Source of the DNA: Proteiniphilum saccharofermentans
GTDB lineage: Bacteria; Bacteroidota; Bacteroidia; Bacteroidales; Dysgonomonadaceae
Assembly: GCF_900095135.1 (NCBI RefSeq)
Contig: NZ_LT605205.1
Coordinates: forward strand, 806,001-870,000
Direction of reading: 5' to 3'
DNA: 64,000 nucleotides
Position numbers and translations under genes: made by a program. Below are positions 1 through 9,322 of the stretch, piece by piece. The notes under the pieces were generated by a model. The model had not been told where the DNA came from. It made no database searches and was given only the letters and a program-made list of their open reading frames with translations. Position 1 is the first letter of the stretch. Each line of letters opens with the position of its first letter.

Positions 1-1464
1 AGGACCTCCCACGTAGGCCTTTACATGGCCCGTCAAAGGATCCATCGCCATGAAACCGGTACGGAGGAAATTTTTGTGGTAACGGATGGAATCCCAAGGT
101 GTCATGAGTGTATCTACTTCCCGGTGTTCCCACGAAAAGACCTTCATTTCCACCGGTTTTTCCTTGAAGTTCCGGATAATCTCCTCTTCGTTGAGGCCGG
201 CTTGTTTGAGGACACGATAGCGTTCGCTTTGCCTCATGGAGACCATCATCAGGTTGTCTACCCTGTCGCTTACTTCACGGGAGTAGGGTGCATAACTCTT
301 TCCTTTCTTTTCACGGAAGAACTGATTCTGGAGATAACCTCCCAAATGTTCTTTTACAGCTGCTTCCGCATGGCGTTGCATACGGGAATCGAGGGTAGAG
401 TAAATTTTTAATCCGTCAGTATAGATATTATAGCTGGATCCGTCCGATTTTTTATTTTTGTTGCACCACCCGAAAAGCGGGTTTTCTTCCCATGAAATCG
501 AATCTTCAACAAATTGTTGTCCTTCCCATGACGCATAATTTTTCCTCTCCGGCTTTTTAGCCATCATTATTTTTGCGAGATGCTGACGGTAATAGGGAGC
601 GATAATATCGATGTGGTCGGAACGGTTGAAATCGATTTCCAGAGGAAGTTGCTTCAAAGAGTCGGCTTCCTGTTTGCTGAGGTGGCCGGCTTTCTGCATC
701 TGTGTGATTACCACATTCCGGCGGTCTCTGGTTACTTCCGGACGGCGTTGGGGATTATAGAGGGAAGAGTTTTTAAGCATTCCAATCAACATGGCCGCTT
801 CTTCAATGCTCAGATCTTTGGGTGTTTTGTTGAAATAGGTACGGGCGGCAGATTCAATTCCTACTGCATTATAGTTGAAATCATATTTGTTCAGATAAAG
901 ATTAATGATTTCGTCTTTTGAGTAAAAGCGTTCCAACTTGGCTGCAATTACCCATTCGACCGGTTTCTGAAAAATACGTTCTATTTTATTATTAGCCCTT
1001 GGTGAATAGAGTAGTTTTGCCAACTGCTGTGTGATAGTACTACCTCCTCCGCTTTCTTCCTGGCTGAGTATAAGTGTCTTAAATATTACTCTTCCCAGGC
1101 CGATAATGTCGATGCCGGAATGAGAATAATAGCGTATATCTTCCGTAGCGATCAATGCATTGATAAGATGGGGTGAGAGCTCAGAGTAATCTACTAATAT
1201 ACGGTTATCATCACTTAGAGAATAGGTGAAAAGCAGTGCATTGTCCGTTGAAATTACCTGCGAAGCGTATTTGTCAATCGGATTTTCCAGTTGTTCAATT
1301 TTGGGAATATAACCTATCATCCCCGCGGAGACAAGTAGGAAAAAAAGGATGACACCTCCCGCTGTGAGGCCGAAGAGACCCCACATCACTTTGATGATGC
1401 CATTCTTTTGTGATATATCCTTTGTTTTCGGGTTTTTCTTCTGACCCTTTGTTTGTTTACCCAT
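1..1464 (-). CDS. mrcA: Class A penicillin-binding protein 1A (partial, 5' end only)
   Basis: Bifunctional peptidoglycan synthase that polymerises lipid II (glycosyltransferase, GT51) and cross-links strands. The gene runs off the left edge, so 488 N-terminal residues are visible. A Lys-rich cytoplasmic tail is followed by one membrane segment (about residues 30-55). The GT51 signature EDIRYYSHSGID starts at the catalytic Glu108, and a GGGSTITQQLAK block follows at about 140-152. The transpeptidase domain begins near the edge (PLTGHVKAYVGGP) and its Ser-x-x-Lys is outside the window. The start at 1464 is supported by a GGAGG-type ribosome binding site, which is unusual in this window. GT51 and transpeptidase roles are family knowledge; the call is firm. 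Confidence 0.95.
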   Translation of the reverse strand, partial: MGKQTKGQKKNPKTKDISQKNGIIKVMWGLFGLTAGGVILFFLLVSAGMIGYIPKIEQLENPIDKYASQVISTDNALLFTYSLSDDNRILVDYSELSPHLINALIATEDIRYYSHSGIDIIGLGRVIFKTLILSQEESGGGSTITQQLAKLLYSPRANNKIERIFQKPVEWVIAAKLERFYSKDEIINLYLNKYDFNYNAVGIESAARTYFNKTPKDLSIEEAAMLIGMLKNSSLYNPQRRPEVTRDRRNVVITQMQKAGHLSKQEADSLKQLPLEIDFNRSDHIDIIAPYYRQHLAKIMMAKKPERKNYASWEGQQFVEDSISWEENPLFGWCNKNKKSDGSSYNIYTDGLKIYSTLDSRMQRHAEAAVKEHLGGYLQNQFFREKKGKSYAPYSREVSDRVDNLMMVSMRQSERYRVLKQAGLNEEEIIRNFKEKPVEMKVFSWEHREVDTLMTPWDSIRYHKNFLRTGFMAMDPLTGHVKAYVGGP

Positions 1465-1510
1465 ACCTTACTTATTCCTCCAATAGTTTATTAACGCAGA
1501 AAGATTGCGA

Positions 1511-1518
1511 CAAAAGTA
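1511..1518 (-). promoter_or_regulatory. Candidate promoter -7 element for the penicillin-binding protein gene
   Basis: The minus strand reads TACTTTTG, matching the Bacteroidetes -7 consensus TAnnTTTG, about 47 nt upstream of the start codon. A second identical octamer lies at 1584-1591. No clear -33 TTTG was found at 19-21 nt, so this rests on the -7 match and position only. The rest of 1465-1741 holds no supported gene. Confidence 0.4.
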
Positions 1519-1741
1519 ATGACCGTTGAGCGGCAAGGCGAAAATAGATTTTCAGACTCGCCCGAAACGCATCTTACTTTCTACAAAAGTACACAAAAGC
1601 ATTGTAAACAAGAAGGGAGATCTATTAAAAATAGTTTTAAACGCTTTTCAATGCTATGCAACCTCACTGTCAGACCGGGAACGAGATTCGCCCGGGCTTT
1701 CGGAAGGGAGAATCGGGCGGTTCGTTCACAGGAAAATATCG

Positions 1742-3451
1742 TCAGAACCGGAAGGTGAATCCACCGGAAGCATTGATGCCCTGTGCCGGATGTCCATACC
1801 AGATATCATATTTTTGAGATAACAGGTTGTTTGCCCTCAGATGGATGGAGAAGGCGTCGTTGATCTGGTAAAGTGCGCCGGCATTGAGATCGTTGATATT
1901 GTCCATCTGCGCGTTCGCCCCATCGTAATAGGACCAGCGGTCTCCGGCAAAGTAGTAATTAGCCGTAAGTTTCAGGAAATCGGTAAGAGTGAATGCGGCA
2001 CGAATGTCCACTTCAAAACCGGGTTTGTTGTAGGCTTTGGGATCATTGATCTCTGCTTCATCAAGGGTGACACGATCCAGGCTGTAGAAATTCTTCTTCA
2101 ATCGCACCGATACATCGAGCGGAGCCCAGATATTGGTTTGGATCATTCCTCCGATATGCGCATGAGACAAGTCACCATAAACAGGGTTGAGTACCTCTTT
2201 ATGAGCATCCGATTCCCCTCCTTCAACCACATCATATCCATCCAATATCAGAAAATGTTCATCCTCGGTTTTTTTGAATCCACCGAAGATGTCGAACCGG
2301 AATCCACTGACTTCACCGATTTTTGCACCGGCATCTAAATCAATAATGGAATAGGAAGGTTTTACTGTGCCATAAGGACGAATATATCGAGATTCCTGCA
2401 TCATTTCGAGAAAGGTGTTATTGCTGAATCCGCCGTGAACATTTGCATAAAGTGATGAATGTTCAGTCACCGCCCATTGTAGTTTCACGTTGGGGGCAAC
2501 GCGTGCTCTTGTGCCGGCGGCAGTCTGGAAAAGCACATCGGCGCCTAACCTGGCATAACTGTTGGGAGTCCCAAAGGTTATATAAGGTGAGGCACTCATC
2601 AGGTAATAGTTGTCGAGATCACCATTATAGAAGGTGGTGAAGATCTTTCCGTCAATACCCAATTTACTTTCTGCATCGCCGAAAGGTTTATCAAATCCTA
2701 CCATGGCATTCACCTCATTCCCCTTTATTCCTTCCGAATTGAGGAGTTCCCCGAATTCTGTGGAGAAGTTGCGGAAATTAATATATCCTCTATAATTCAG
2801 CAGTTCCGATTCGTGTGAGGCAATGCTGATTTTTGTATCCAACACTCCCAGACGCTGGTTTTCATCTTCATATAGAGCCGGATGGTCGAATCTGTTCCCA
2901 TAATAATTGAAGAGTGAGTGAAGGTAGGAGAGGTCAATGTTGAATGTGAGCGCTTCGGCCCGGTGACGGTATCCTAAACGTCCTTCATTATCCATGAAAT
3001 AGGCTTTGTTGGTCTTTGCATCAACACTTTGTATATATTTTATATCACCATTTGTGGAATTGTGCAGAAATGAGAATGTGAGGTTATTTTTTTCGTTTTC
3101 CACCAGACGATAACCAAAAGCACCATCCATGTTGGCATAATTACCCACGCTGAATGAAAGATATCCCTTTTTTGTGCTGAAAGGGATATCAGTCATGATA
3201 TTTCCCGGGCGGGGTAGTGCTATTTCCAATGGGGGAGTCGTACGTCCGGCCCAGGAGGAGTAGTTTGTGTTGGCTTTCTGGACAACCGGCTCTCGCAGTG
3301 CCGGGAGTGAATTGATCTTGTCGGCATCAAGAAGGGTGGGGTTGAAGTCGCGTTCCAGTTCCATTTGACGCTTTAACAGAGAGTCTGCAGTTTGAGCAAA
3401 ACTTCCGGCGGATAACATCAATGCTGCTATAACTATATATATCTTCTTCAT
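1742..3451 (-). CDS. Outer-membrane beta-barrel protein, TonB-receptor-like, without plug
   Basis: 569 residues with a Sec signal peptide (MKKIYIVIAALMLSAGSFAQ). The mature part is rich in alternating aromatic beta-strands and ends in GGFTFRF, the terminal-Phe signature of outer-membrane barrels. It resembles the barrel part of TonB-dependent receptors but is too short and lacks the usual carboxypeptidase-like and plug domains. The gene lies 94 nt downstream of a very large TPR protein on the same strand and is probably co-transcribed with it. The substrate is unknown. A periplasmic TPR partner serving a plug-less barrel in envelope assembly or secretion is inference from the pairing only. 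Confidence 0.7.
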   Translation of the reverse strand: MKKIYIVIAALMLSAGSFAQTADSLLKRQMELERDFNPTLLDADKINSLPALREPVVQKANTNYSSWAGRTTPPLEIALPRPGNIMTDIPFSTKKGYLSFSVGNYANMDGAFGYRLVENEKNNLTFSFLHNSTNGDIKYIQSVDAKTNKAYFMDNEGRLGYRHRAEALTFNIDLSYLHSLFNYYGNRFDHPALYEDENQRLGVLDTKISIASHESELLNYRGYINFRNFSTEFGELLNSEGIKGNEVNAMVGFDKPFGDAESKLGIDGKIFTTFYNGDLDNYYLMSASPYITFGTPNSYARLGADVLFQTAAGTRARVAPNVKLQWAVTEHSSLYANVHGGFSNNTFLEMMQESRYIRPYGTVKPSYSIIDLDAGAKIGEVSGFRFDIFGGFKKTEDEHFLILDGYDVVEGGESDAHKEVLNPVYGDLSHAHIGGMIQTNIWAPLDVSVRLKKNFYSLDRVTLDEAEINDPKAYNKPGFEVDIRAAFTLTDFLKLTANYYFAGDRWSYYDGANAQMDNINDLNAGALYQINDAFSIHLRANNLLSQKYDIWYGHPAQGINASGGFTFRF

Positions 3452-3545
3452 TTGTATGTTAATTTACTGATTTATTAATTTCACAATTTCACGACGTCGA
3501 TTTTCAATTCATAATTTTAGAATCTTGAAATCCTGAAATCAAATT

Positions 3546-6536
3546 TTAATTGTTGAGTCTCTCATTGATCATTTGTTGGATATCGGCTTCGTCCCCTTTA
3601 TAATTGGATTTCAGACTTTCTATATATTGTTTCGCCTGAAATTCGTCTCCTTTGGCAAGATAGGTGTCCGATAGCACTATAAGTGCGCGAGCCATCCAGT
3701 ATTGGTGAGGCGTACCTTTTTGCATGAACTCCTTGACTTGCGATTCGGCGCGATCATATGATTTCCACCGATAATAAGTATCCGCAAGGATGAACTGCGC
3801 TTCCGCTCCATAAACACTGCGGGTATCGTTGGCTACAAATTGAAAATCAGCCATCGCATTGTCTGTTTCATTCGTTTGCTGGTATGCCTTTCCACGTAAA
3901 TATCTGGCTTCAGTCACTGTTTCGGGTGAAAGATTACTGTTGGAAAGTAGTTCGGTTGCAGCACGTGCTGCTTCATGATAACCTCCTAATTTTGACTGGG
4001 TGCGTACAACTCCCATTTGTCCCAACTGCTTGTTGGTGGCGTTTCGGGCTGAATTGGCCAGCCTGGAATAGTCGGCAAGCGCCTGACGGAAGTTGCCCTT
4101 TCCGTATTCCGTTTGTGCCGTATAGATAAGTGCGTTGTCAAGGAATTTTATATTGCCGGCATCAATTACTTTCCGAAAATGGGATAGTGCCAAATCCTGG
4201 TTCTTCCTTTCATCGGCAATCACTCCGAGATAGTAATGGGCATCACTGCTATATGCACCGTTGGGATAAGATTGGATATACTTTGTCATGGCTGATTCAG
4301 CATCTGCGCGATTACCACGCATATACACACTTTCAGCTGCCAGATAGGTGAGCGAGTCCTGTCTCGACGGTGTAATCCGCATTCCGCCCGGTAATGAATT
4401 GGCGTATTTCACATAATTGTCGATATCGTTCATATCACGATATACTGTCTCCAGGGAGATCAGCGCATTACGGGCGTCGTCCGAACCGGGGAAGTTGGAG
4501 ATCACATTTTTGTAGGCAGTAATACTTTGTTGATAATTACCCGTATTGTAATACAATTGTCCTAACTGAACGCCCCCCTGGCTGGCAAGGGGACTTTTTG
4601 GAAAATCATTTACGAGCCGTTGTAGTACGGCAATGGCTTCGCTTTCCCTGTTGAGCATGGTGAGTGCCCGGCTTTTTTCATACAAGGCATCGTCAAAGTA
4701 TTGGGAATTAGGGTGATTGCGCATCAGGTTGTCCAATGCGGTGATCTTTCCCTGATAGTTACGTTGTAATCCCATCACAAATGCCCGCTGGTAGGCGGCG
4801 TAATCGGCGGAAGAAGGGTTGATATCTGCTGCCTGTGCATAGAAACGTTCCGCTTCGTTAAAATTACGGTTAAAATAGTAGCTATCACCTATACGGTTGA
4901 GTGCATCGGCATATTCAGGCCGGTTCCTTGTTTTCTCTGCCGAAATGTATTGCTGAAAAGCATTGACCGCCTGATTGTACTGTTGTTGCTTGAAGAGTGC
5001 GTATCCCAGGTTGTACCAACCGAGGGAGTAATTTTCGTCTGTAGAGGTGGCGTTTTGGGTGAATTGCCTGAAATCGCTGGCAGCATTGCTGTAGTTACCC
5101 ATCCTGTAATATGTCTCGCCTCGCCAGAAATAAGCATTATTACGGGCTTTGGCATCCTGATTTCCCAGGCTGATGCTGTTGTTGAAATGCTGTGTGGCTT
5201 CATTCATGTTGCCATTGATAAAGGCCTGTGCTCCCAGTTGGAAGAGTACCATCTGTTTGGCTTCGAGTATCCTGCGTCCCGGGTTGCTGATCCGGTTGAT
5301 AGCATTCAGGGCAGCATTATAATCTTTGGTCGTAAGGAAAGTCTCGGCCAGAATATCGTTTACCTGATTTTTATGAGGTGAATTAGGGAATTCTTTGAGA
5401 AAATTCTCAAACAGGGTGATGGACTCACTGAAGACTGAGAAGTTGGTTTCGTGGGCCAGCAATGCGTAGTTAAACATAGCCGTTTCACGTACCTGAGGAT
5501 TGAAATTATTCCGCGAAGCCGCTTCGAAAGCCATTTGGGCTGATTGTTTCTGGTTCAACCGTAAATAGGTTTGCCCCAATTGCAGTTGTGCATTTTGAGT
5601 GAGTTCATCCGGTTCTCCTACCGCCTGCTGGAACATCTGCACAGCCTTGCTATAATTGCCGGTTTCGAAATAGGATAATCCAAGGAAATATGCATCACCC
5701 CTGAGTGGCCTGTCCACGCCTGAAAGATATCTCTCGTAATAGGATACCGCCCTGGAGGCTTGTCCCAGCCTGTAATAACTGTTGCCGAGAACTCTGTATG
5801 CTTCGGTAAGGTGTTCGCTTGCCGGATATCTCTGCACGAACGCTTCCGACAAGCTGACCGCTTCTTCTATTTTACCGTCGAAAAAAGTTGCCTGGGCTGT
5901 ATAGAAAGCAACTTCCTCACTGTATTCAGGATGATTTTGCAATCGTTCAAAACGACGCAATGCTTCCGCATAATTTCCACTGGAGTATTCGATATATCCA
6001 AGATAAAAGGCGGCTGCATCCCGATATTTGTTACTGTTTTGAGAGAGTAACCCAAATAGGCGGGTAGCTTCCTCTTTGTTTCCTAATTGTAATTGGGTGT
6101 AAGCTGACCGGAAACTGTAATCTTCCTGTTCCGAAAGGGTGAGGTAATCGAGATCCGCCTGATTGAATCGTTCTCCGGCAGCCTGCCACTCTTTCTTATC
6201 GAAATGATACGAGCCGATCAGGAAATTGACTTGGTCGCGGTGGATGGTTTCAGGATGTGCGTCGAGAAATGCTTCCATTATATATCCACTGTTATCACTG
6301 CCTCTATAGAATGAAGAGACAGCCATCATATAGGCTGCTTCCTCACTCAAATAAGTATCGTCGCTCCCGGCAACGAACTTTTTCAGTAATTGCTCCGCAC
6401 CTTCCCAATTTCCCCCAAGAAACATCTCTTTTCCCCGATTGAACAACTGTTCCGGCTGAGTGTAGTATATTGTCTTTTGCGCAATGGAAATCTGTGCTAT
6501 AAAAGCAAGGGTAAACAGTAAGATTATTTTTTTCAT
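3546..6536 (-). CDS. Large exported tetratricopeptide-repeat protein
   Basis: 996 residues: a signal peptide (cleavage near IAQ-KT, residue 20) followed almost entirely by TPR helices from about residue 25 to the end, on the order of twenty repeats. Typical repeat cores are ALRRFERLQNHPE, AVSYYERYLSG and AVNAFQQYISAEK, spaced about 34-37 residues. TPR solenoids are protein-binding scaffolds; no enzymatic motif is seen. The signal peptide places it in the periplasm. It starts 8 nt after the NUDIX gene ends and precedes the barrel gene, so the trmB-mrp-NUDIX-TPR-barrel genes could share a transcript. The specific partner is not known. Confidence 0.8.
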   Translation of the reverse strand: MKKIILLFTLAFIAQISIAQKTIYYTQPEQLFNRGKEMFLGGNWEGAEQLLKKFVAGSDDTYLSEEAAYMMAVSSFYRGSDNSGYIMEAFLDAHPETIHRDQVNFLIGSYHFDKKEWQAAGERFNQADLDYLTLSEQEDYSFRSAYTQLQLGNKEEATRLFGLLSQNSNKYRDAAAFYLGYIEYSSGNYAEALRRFERLQNHPEYSEEVAFYTAQATFFDGKIEEAVSLSEAFVQRYPASEHLTEAYRVLGNSYYRLGQASRAVSYYERYLSGVDRPLRGDAYFLGLSYFETGNYSKAVQMFQQAVGEPDELTQNAQLQLGQTYLRLNQKQSAQMAFEAASRNNFNPQVRETAMFNYALLAHETNFSVFSESITLFENFLKEFPNSPHKNQVNDILAETFLTTKDYNAALNAINRISNPGRRILEAKQMVLFQLGAQAFINGNMNEATQHFNNSISLGNQDAKARNNAYFWRGETYYRMGNYSNAASDFRQFTQNATSTDENYSLGWYNLGYALFKQQQYNQAVNAFQQYISAEKTRNRPEYADALNRIGDSYYFNRNFNEAERFYAQAADINPSSADYAAYQRAFVMGLQRNYQGKITALDNLMRNHPNSQYFDDALYEKSRALTMLNRESEAIAVLQRLVNDFPKSPLASQGGVQLGQLYYNTGNYQQSITAYKNVISNFPGSDDARNALISLETVYRDMNDIDNYVKYANSLPGGMRITPSRQDSLTYLAAESVYMRGNRADAESAMTKYIQSYPNGAYSSDAHYYLGVIADERKNQDLALSHFRKVIDAGNIKFLDNALIYTAQTEYGKGNFRQALADYSRLANSARNATNKQLGQMGVVRTQSKLGGYHEAARAATELLSNSNLSPETVTEARYLRGKAYQQTNETDNAMADFQFVANDTRSVYGAEAQFILADTYYRWKSYDRAESQVKEFMQKGTPHQYWMARALIVLSDTYLAKGDEFQAKQYIESLKSNYKGDEADIQQMINERLNN

Positions 6537-6544
6537 ATTTTAGA

Positions 6545-7069
6545 TTATTTATTCTCACTTAATAATTTTTCAACTCCTTTACGAATAGAGACTAATCCAA
6601 AATCAGATGGATTAATTTTATCGTAAGAAATAAAAAGCAATTCCGAGACATCGTCTTGAGCTGTTAAATGATTGAAATCATTTACTCTACACTTGAAGAA
6701 GATATCTACAGTATGCACTTCAAACCCCGAATATAGATAAATATTTGGAATAGAGAACAGATATTGTGATGAATTTATCGATAGGCCTGTTTCTTCCCCA
6801 ATCTCGCGGGTGACAGCCTCTTCCGCCGTTTCGTACATATCAATGAAACCACCCGGAAGATCCAGGGTGCCCTGTGCAGGATCTTTTGCCCTGCGGGCCA
6901 CCAGTACTTCACCTTTATTGTTCTCAATTACCGCCACCACGGCGGCCGATGAGTTGAAATAATAGATAAATCCGCAGCCGGAACACTTCTTCGACTTTTC
7001 ATTATGTTCGGTAAAGCGGTTTGAACCGCACTTCGGACAAAAATGAAATTGATGTAGAGGATGTTTCAT
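6545..7069 (-). CDS. NUDIX hydrolase with N-terminal zinc ribbon
   Basis: 174 residues from the chosen ATG at 7069; upstream in-frame codons encode low-complexity sequence without family character, so the longer form is rejected. An N-terminal zinc ribbon (CPKCG...CSGCG, residues about 12-35) precedes a NUDIX fold. The NUDIX box is complete: G-x5-E-x7-R-E-x-x-E-E-x-G-L (GGFIDMYETAEEAVTREIGE, then ETGL). Such proteins hydrolyse nucleoside diphosphates linked to another group. The zinc-ribbon arrangement resembles NudC-like enzymes, but the protein is shorter than NAD-decapping NudC, so the substrate is open. Confidence 0.85.
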   Translation of the reverse strand: MKHPLHQFHFCPKCGSNRFTEHNEKSKKCSGCGFIYYFNSSAAVVAVIENNKGEVLVARRAKDPAQGTLDLPGGFIDMYETAEEAVTREIGEETGLSINSSQYLFSIPNIYLYSGFEVHTVDIFFKCRVNDFNHLTAQDDVSELLFISYDKINPSDFGLVSIRKGVEKLLSENK

Positions 7070-7166
7070 TGATTTGTTGATGTGTTTAACTGTTGAATTG
7101 TTTAACTGTTGAATTGAAAAGGTAAAACCTAAGATTTGACAATTCAACGATTCAACGATTAGTAAA

Positions 7167-8276
7167 TTACTTCCGGCTTACTTCCACTATTTGAGTCCTG
7201 GGTTGTTCCCGGTTTCGTTTGTCGACTGCTGCAATCAAGTTATCAGCCAGTGTGGAGAAAGCCATGCCGGTGATACTGTTTTGCTGCAATGCTACCGGTT
7301 GGCCGTCATCGCCACCTTCACGAATGCTCTGGACAATTGGTATCTGTCCCAATAGAACGTAACCCTGCTCTTCCGCCAATCGTTTACAACCCTCTTTCCC
7401 GAAGATATAATACTTATTCTCCGGCAGTTCCGCAGGTGTGAACCATGCCATATTTTCCACTAAACCCAGAATAGGTACATTCACCTTATCTCCTGTAAAC
7501 ATGCTGATCCCCTTACGTGCGTCTGCCAGTGCCACCTCCTGGGGAGTACTTACGATCACTGCACCGGTAATGGGAAGTGTCTGTACCAGGGTCAGGTGGA
7601 TATCGCTTGTCCCCGGCGGAAAATCAATCAGGAAATAATCCAGCTCTCCCCAATCGGCATCGCCGATCAGTTGTTTCAATGCATTGCCTGCCATTGCTCC
7701 ACGCCAGACCACAGCATCTTCTTTCTTGACAAAGAACCCTATGGAAAGCATTTTTATTCCATAGTTTTCGATCGGAACAATGAGGTCACGGCCATCTTTT
7801 TTCTCCAAAGCCGGCCCTTCATCTTCCACCCCGAGCATTTTAGGGACTGACGGGCCGAAGATATCGGCATCGAGCAATCCTACCTTATATCCTTTTTGTG
7901 CCAAGGCCACCGCGAGATTGGTGCATACGGTGCTTTTGCCTACTCCGCCTTTCCCCGAAGCCACTGCAATAATATTTTTTACTCCCGGCAGTAGTTCAGG
8001 GAGTTCCGGACGAGGAGGTTGTTTTGACTTGACAGAGATATTACCCTGTATCTCGATATTTTTGTCGGCATACATCAGGATAGCCTGCTCTGCCATTTTC
8101 ACGACCGATTTAATAAACGGATCATTTACTTTTTCAGTGATGAGCGAGAAGCTCACTTTCATACCTTCGATTCGGATGTCGTCGGCTACCATGCCGGCAG
8201 AAACAATGTCTTGCCCCGTTCCCGGGTAGCGCACATTCTTGAGTGCGTCGATGATTAATTGTGGATATATAGCCAT
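7167..8276 (-). CDS. mrp: Mrp/NBP35-family iron-sulfur carrier ATPase
   Basis: 369 residues from the ATG at 8276 (MAIYPQ); an in-frame extension upstream overlaps trmB and is rejected. Domains: an N-terminal MIP18/DUF59-like domain (1-85) and a P-loop ATPase with the deviant Walker A GKGGVGKST (108-116), then LLDADIFGPSVP and LIDFPPGTSD. The family carries Fe-S clusters to target proteins. The segment that usually holds the cluster-binding CxxC after ENM reads ENMAWFTPAELPENKYYIFG, so both Cys are missing. ATPase assignment is firm; cluster binding cannot be assumed. It starts 20 nt after trmB ends and is probably in the same operon. Confidence 0.93.
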   Translation of the reverse strand: MAIYPQLIIDALKNVRYPGTGQDIVSAGMVADDIRIEGMKVSFSLITEKVNDPFIKSVVKMAEQAILMYADKNIEIQGNISVKSKQPPRPELPELLPGVKNIIAVASGKGGVGKSTVCTNLAVALAQKGYKVGLLDADIFGPSVPKMLGVEDEGPALEKKDGRDLIVPIENYGIKMLSIGFFVKKEDAVVWRGAMAGNALKQLIGDADWGELDYFLIDFPPGTSDIHLTLVQTLPITGAVIVSTPQEVALADARKGISMFTGDKVNVPILGLVENMAWFTPAELPENKYYIFGKEGCKRLAEEQGYVLLGQIPIVQSIREGGDDGQPVALQQNSITGMAFSTLADNLIAAVDKRNREQPRTQIVEVSRK

Positions 8277-8296
8277 AATATTGATTTTTATCACAT

Positions 8297-9034
8297 CTAT
8301 ATGCGGGCATCGCGACCAAAGCTGCGATACTCGTCTTTTTCTATTTCTACGTTCGGCTCTGTCCAATTGTGATTTTTCGGGCAGAGAAAGCGGATATATT
8401 TGATGTTTAAACCACGTGAGAGCCACTGTTGTTCATAGAACGTGCGGATTTCGAGGATATCCCCATTCAATCCGGAGTTGTAGAGATCTTCTGTATCAAA
8501 GAAGGTTTCAAGCCGGTTTTCCGCTATCATTACTTTGGAGTATCTGTACAGGAAATTACTATCCGTCTTCAGATGGATGATACCCCCCTCTTTCAGCATC
8601 CGGCTGTACTGCTCCATAAACCGGGTAGATGTGAGCCGTTTGTTGGTTTTCTTCATCTGGGGATCAGGAAAAGTGATCCATATCTCTGATACTTCATCCT
8701 GAGCAAAGAAGTGGTTGATAAGTTCGATACGTGTCCGGAGAAAAGCTGCATTTGTCAAACCTTCTTCCAGCGCCTGGGAGGCACCGGTCCACATTCGTGC
8801 ACCTTTGATATCGATCCCGATAAAGTTCTTCTCTGGAAATTTACGTGCCAGTCCGACTGTATATTCTCCTTTACCGCAACCCAGTTCAAGTACGACAGGA
8901 TTGGTGTTGCCAAAATAAGTATGCCATTTTCCTTTGAAAGGAAACCCTTCTTCCTTTAACGTATCGAAGGTATATTGAAACACGTTCTCGTAAGTGGCCA
9001 TATCGGCAAATTTGGCCAGTTTATTCTTTGCCAT
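8297..9034 (-). CDS. trmB: tRNA (guanine-N7-)-methyltransferase
   Basis: 245 residues. Transfers methyl from S-adenosylmethionine to N7 of G46 in the tRNA variable loop. The SAM-binding motif [11 protein letters not shown] lies at about residues 49-59, followed by [12 protein letters not shown] and the TrmB signature [15 protein letters not shown] with [10 protein letters not shown]. Length is normal for the bacterial enzyme. It is the first gene of a minus-strand run continuing into mrp. The start is the first Met of the conserved N-terminus ([12 protein letters not shown]). Confidence 0.95.
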   Translation of the reverse strand: MAKNKLAKFADMATYENVFQYTFDTLKEEGFPFKGKWHTYFGNTNPVVLELGCGKGEYTVGLARKFPEKNFIGIDIKGARMWTGASQALEEGLTNAAFLRTRIELINHFFAQDEVSEIWITFPDPQMKKTNKRLTSTRFMEQYSRMLKEGGIIHLKTDSNFLYRYSKVMIAENRLETFFDTEDLYNSGLNGDILEIRTFYEQQWLSRGLNIKYIRFLCPKNHNWTEPNVEIEKDEYRSFGRDARI

Positions 9035-9060
9035 CTCAATAGTAGATCAGAAATTCATCA

Positions 9061-9068
9061 CAAAAATA
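9061..9068 (-). promoter_or_regulatory. Candidate promoter -7 element for trmB-mrp
   Basis: The minus strand reads TATTTTTG (TAnnTTTG) 26 nt upstream of the trmB start codon, a spacing that would give a short leader. No convincing -33 box. Confidence rests on the octamer and its position in the divergent trmB/gdhA gap. Confidence 0.45.
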
Positions 9069-9282
9069 GGCATTTAACCGTTAACATCCGAATGTTTTTT
9101 GAATTGCAATAGTGCATAAAGTGTCTGGGTGGTTAGGAGGATGAGTGGTTAGGTGGAAAGGTGTCTTGAGCGGGAGAGTGTCCCAAATTTTGAAATCTTG
9201 AATTACAAATCGACGCAGTCAAATCCTAAATTCTGAATCTAAAATCCTAAATTAAATAGTATCAATATTCCAAATTATTCTA

Positions 9283-9290
9283 TACCTTTG
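9283..9290 (+). promoter_or_regulatory. Candidate promoter -7 element for gdhA
   Basis: TACCTTTG matches TAnnTTTG and ends 32 nt upstream of the gdhA ATG. The gap 9035-9322 otherwise holds AT-rich low-complexity text (variants of aaatcctaaattctgaa) and no coding sequence that I can support. Confidence 0.5.
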
Positions 9291-9322
9291 TCAGATTGAA
9301 TTCCTAAATAAACCTTATAAAT

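Noticed and set aside
1680-1725. Possible stem CGCCCG/CGGGCG downstream of the barrel gene
   Set aside because: The stem is only 6 bp with a long loop and no T-run.
1519-1822. Plus-strand frames in the gap between the PBP gene and the barrel gene
   Set aside because: They have no family features and overlap the promoter region and the 3' end of the barrel gene.
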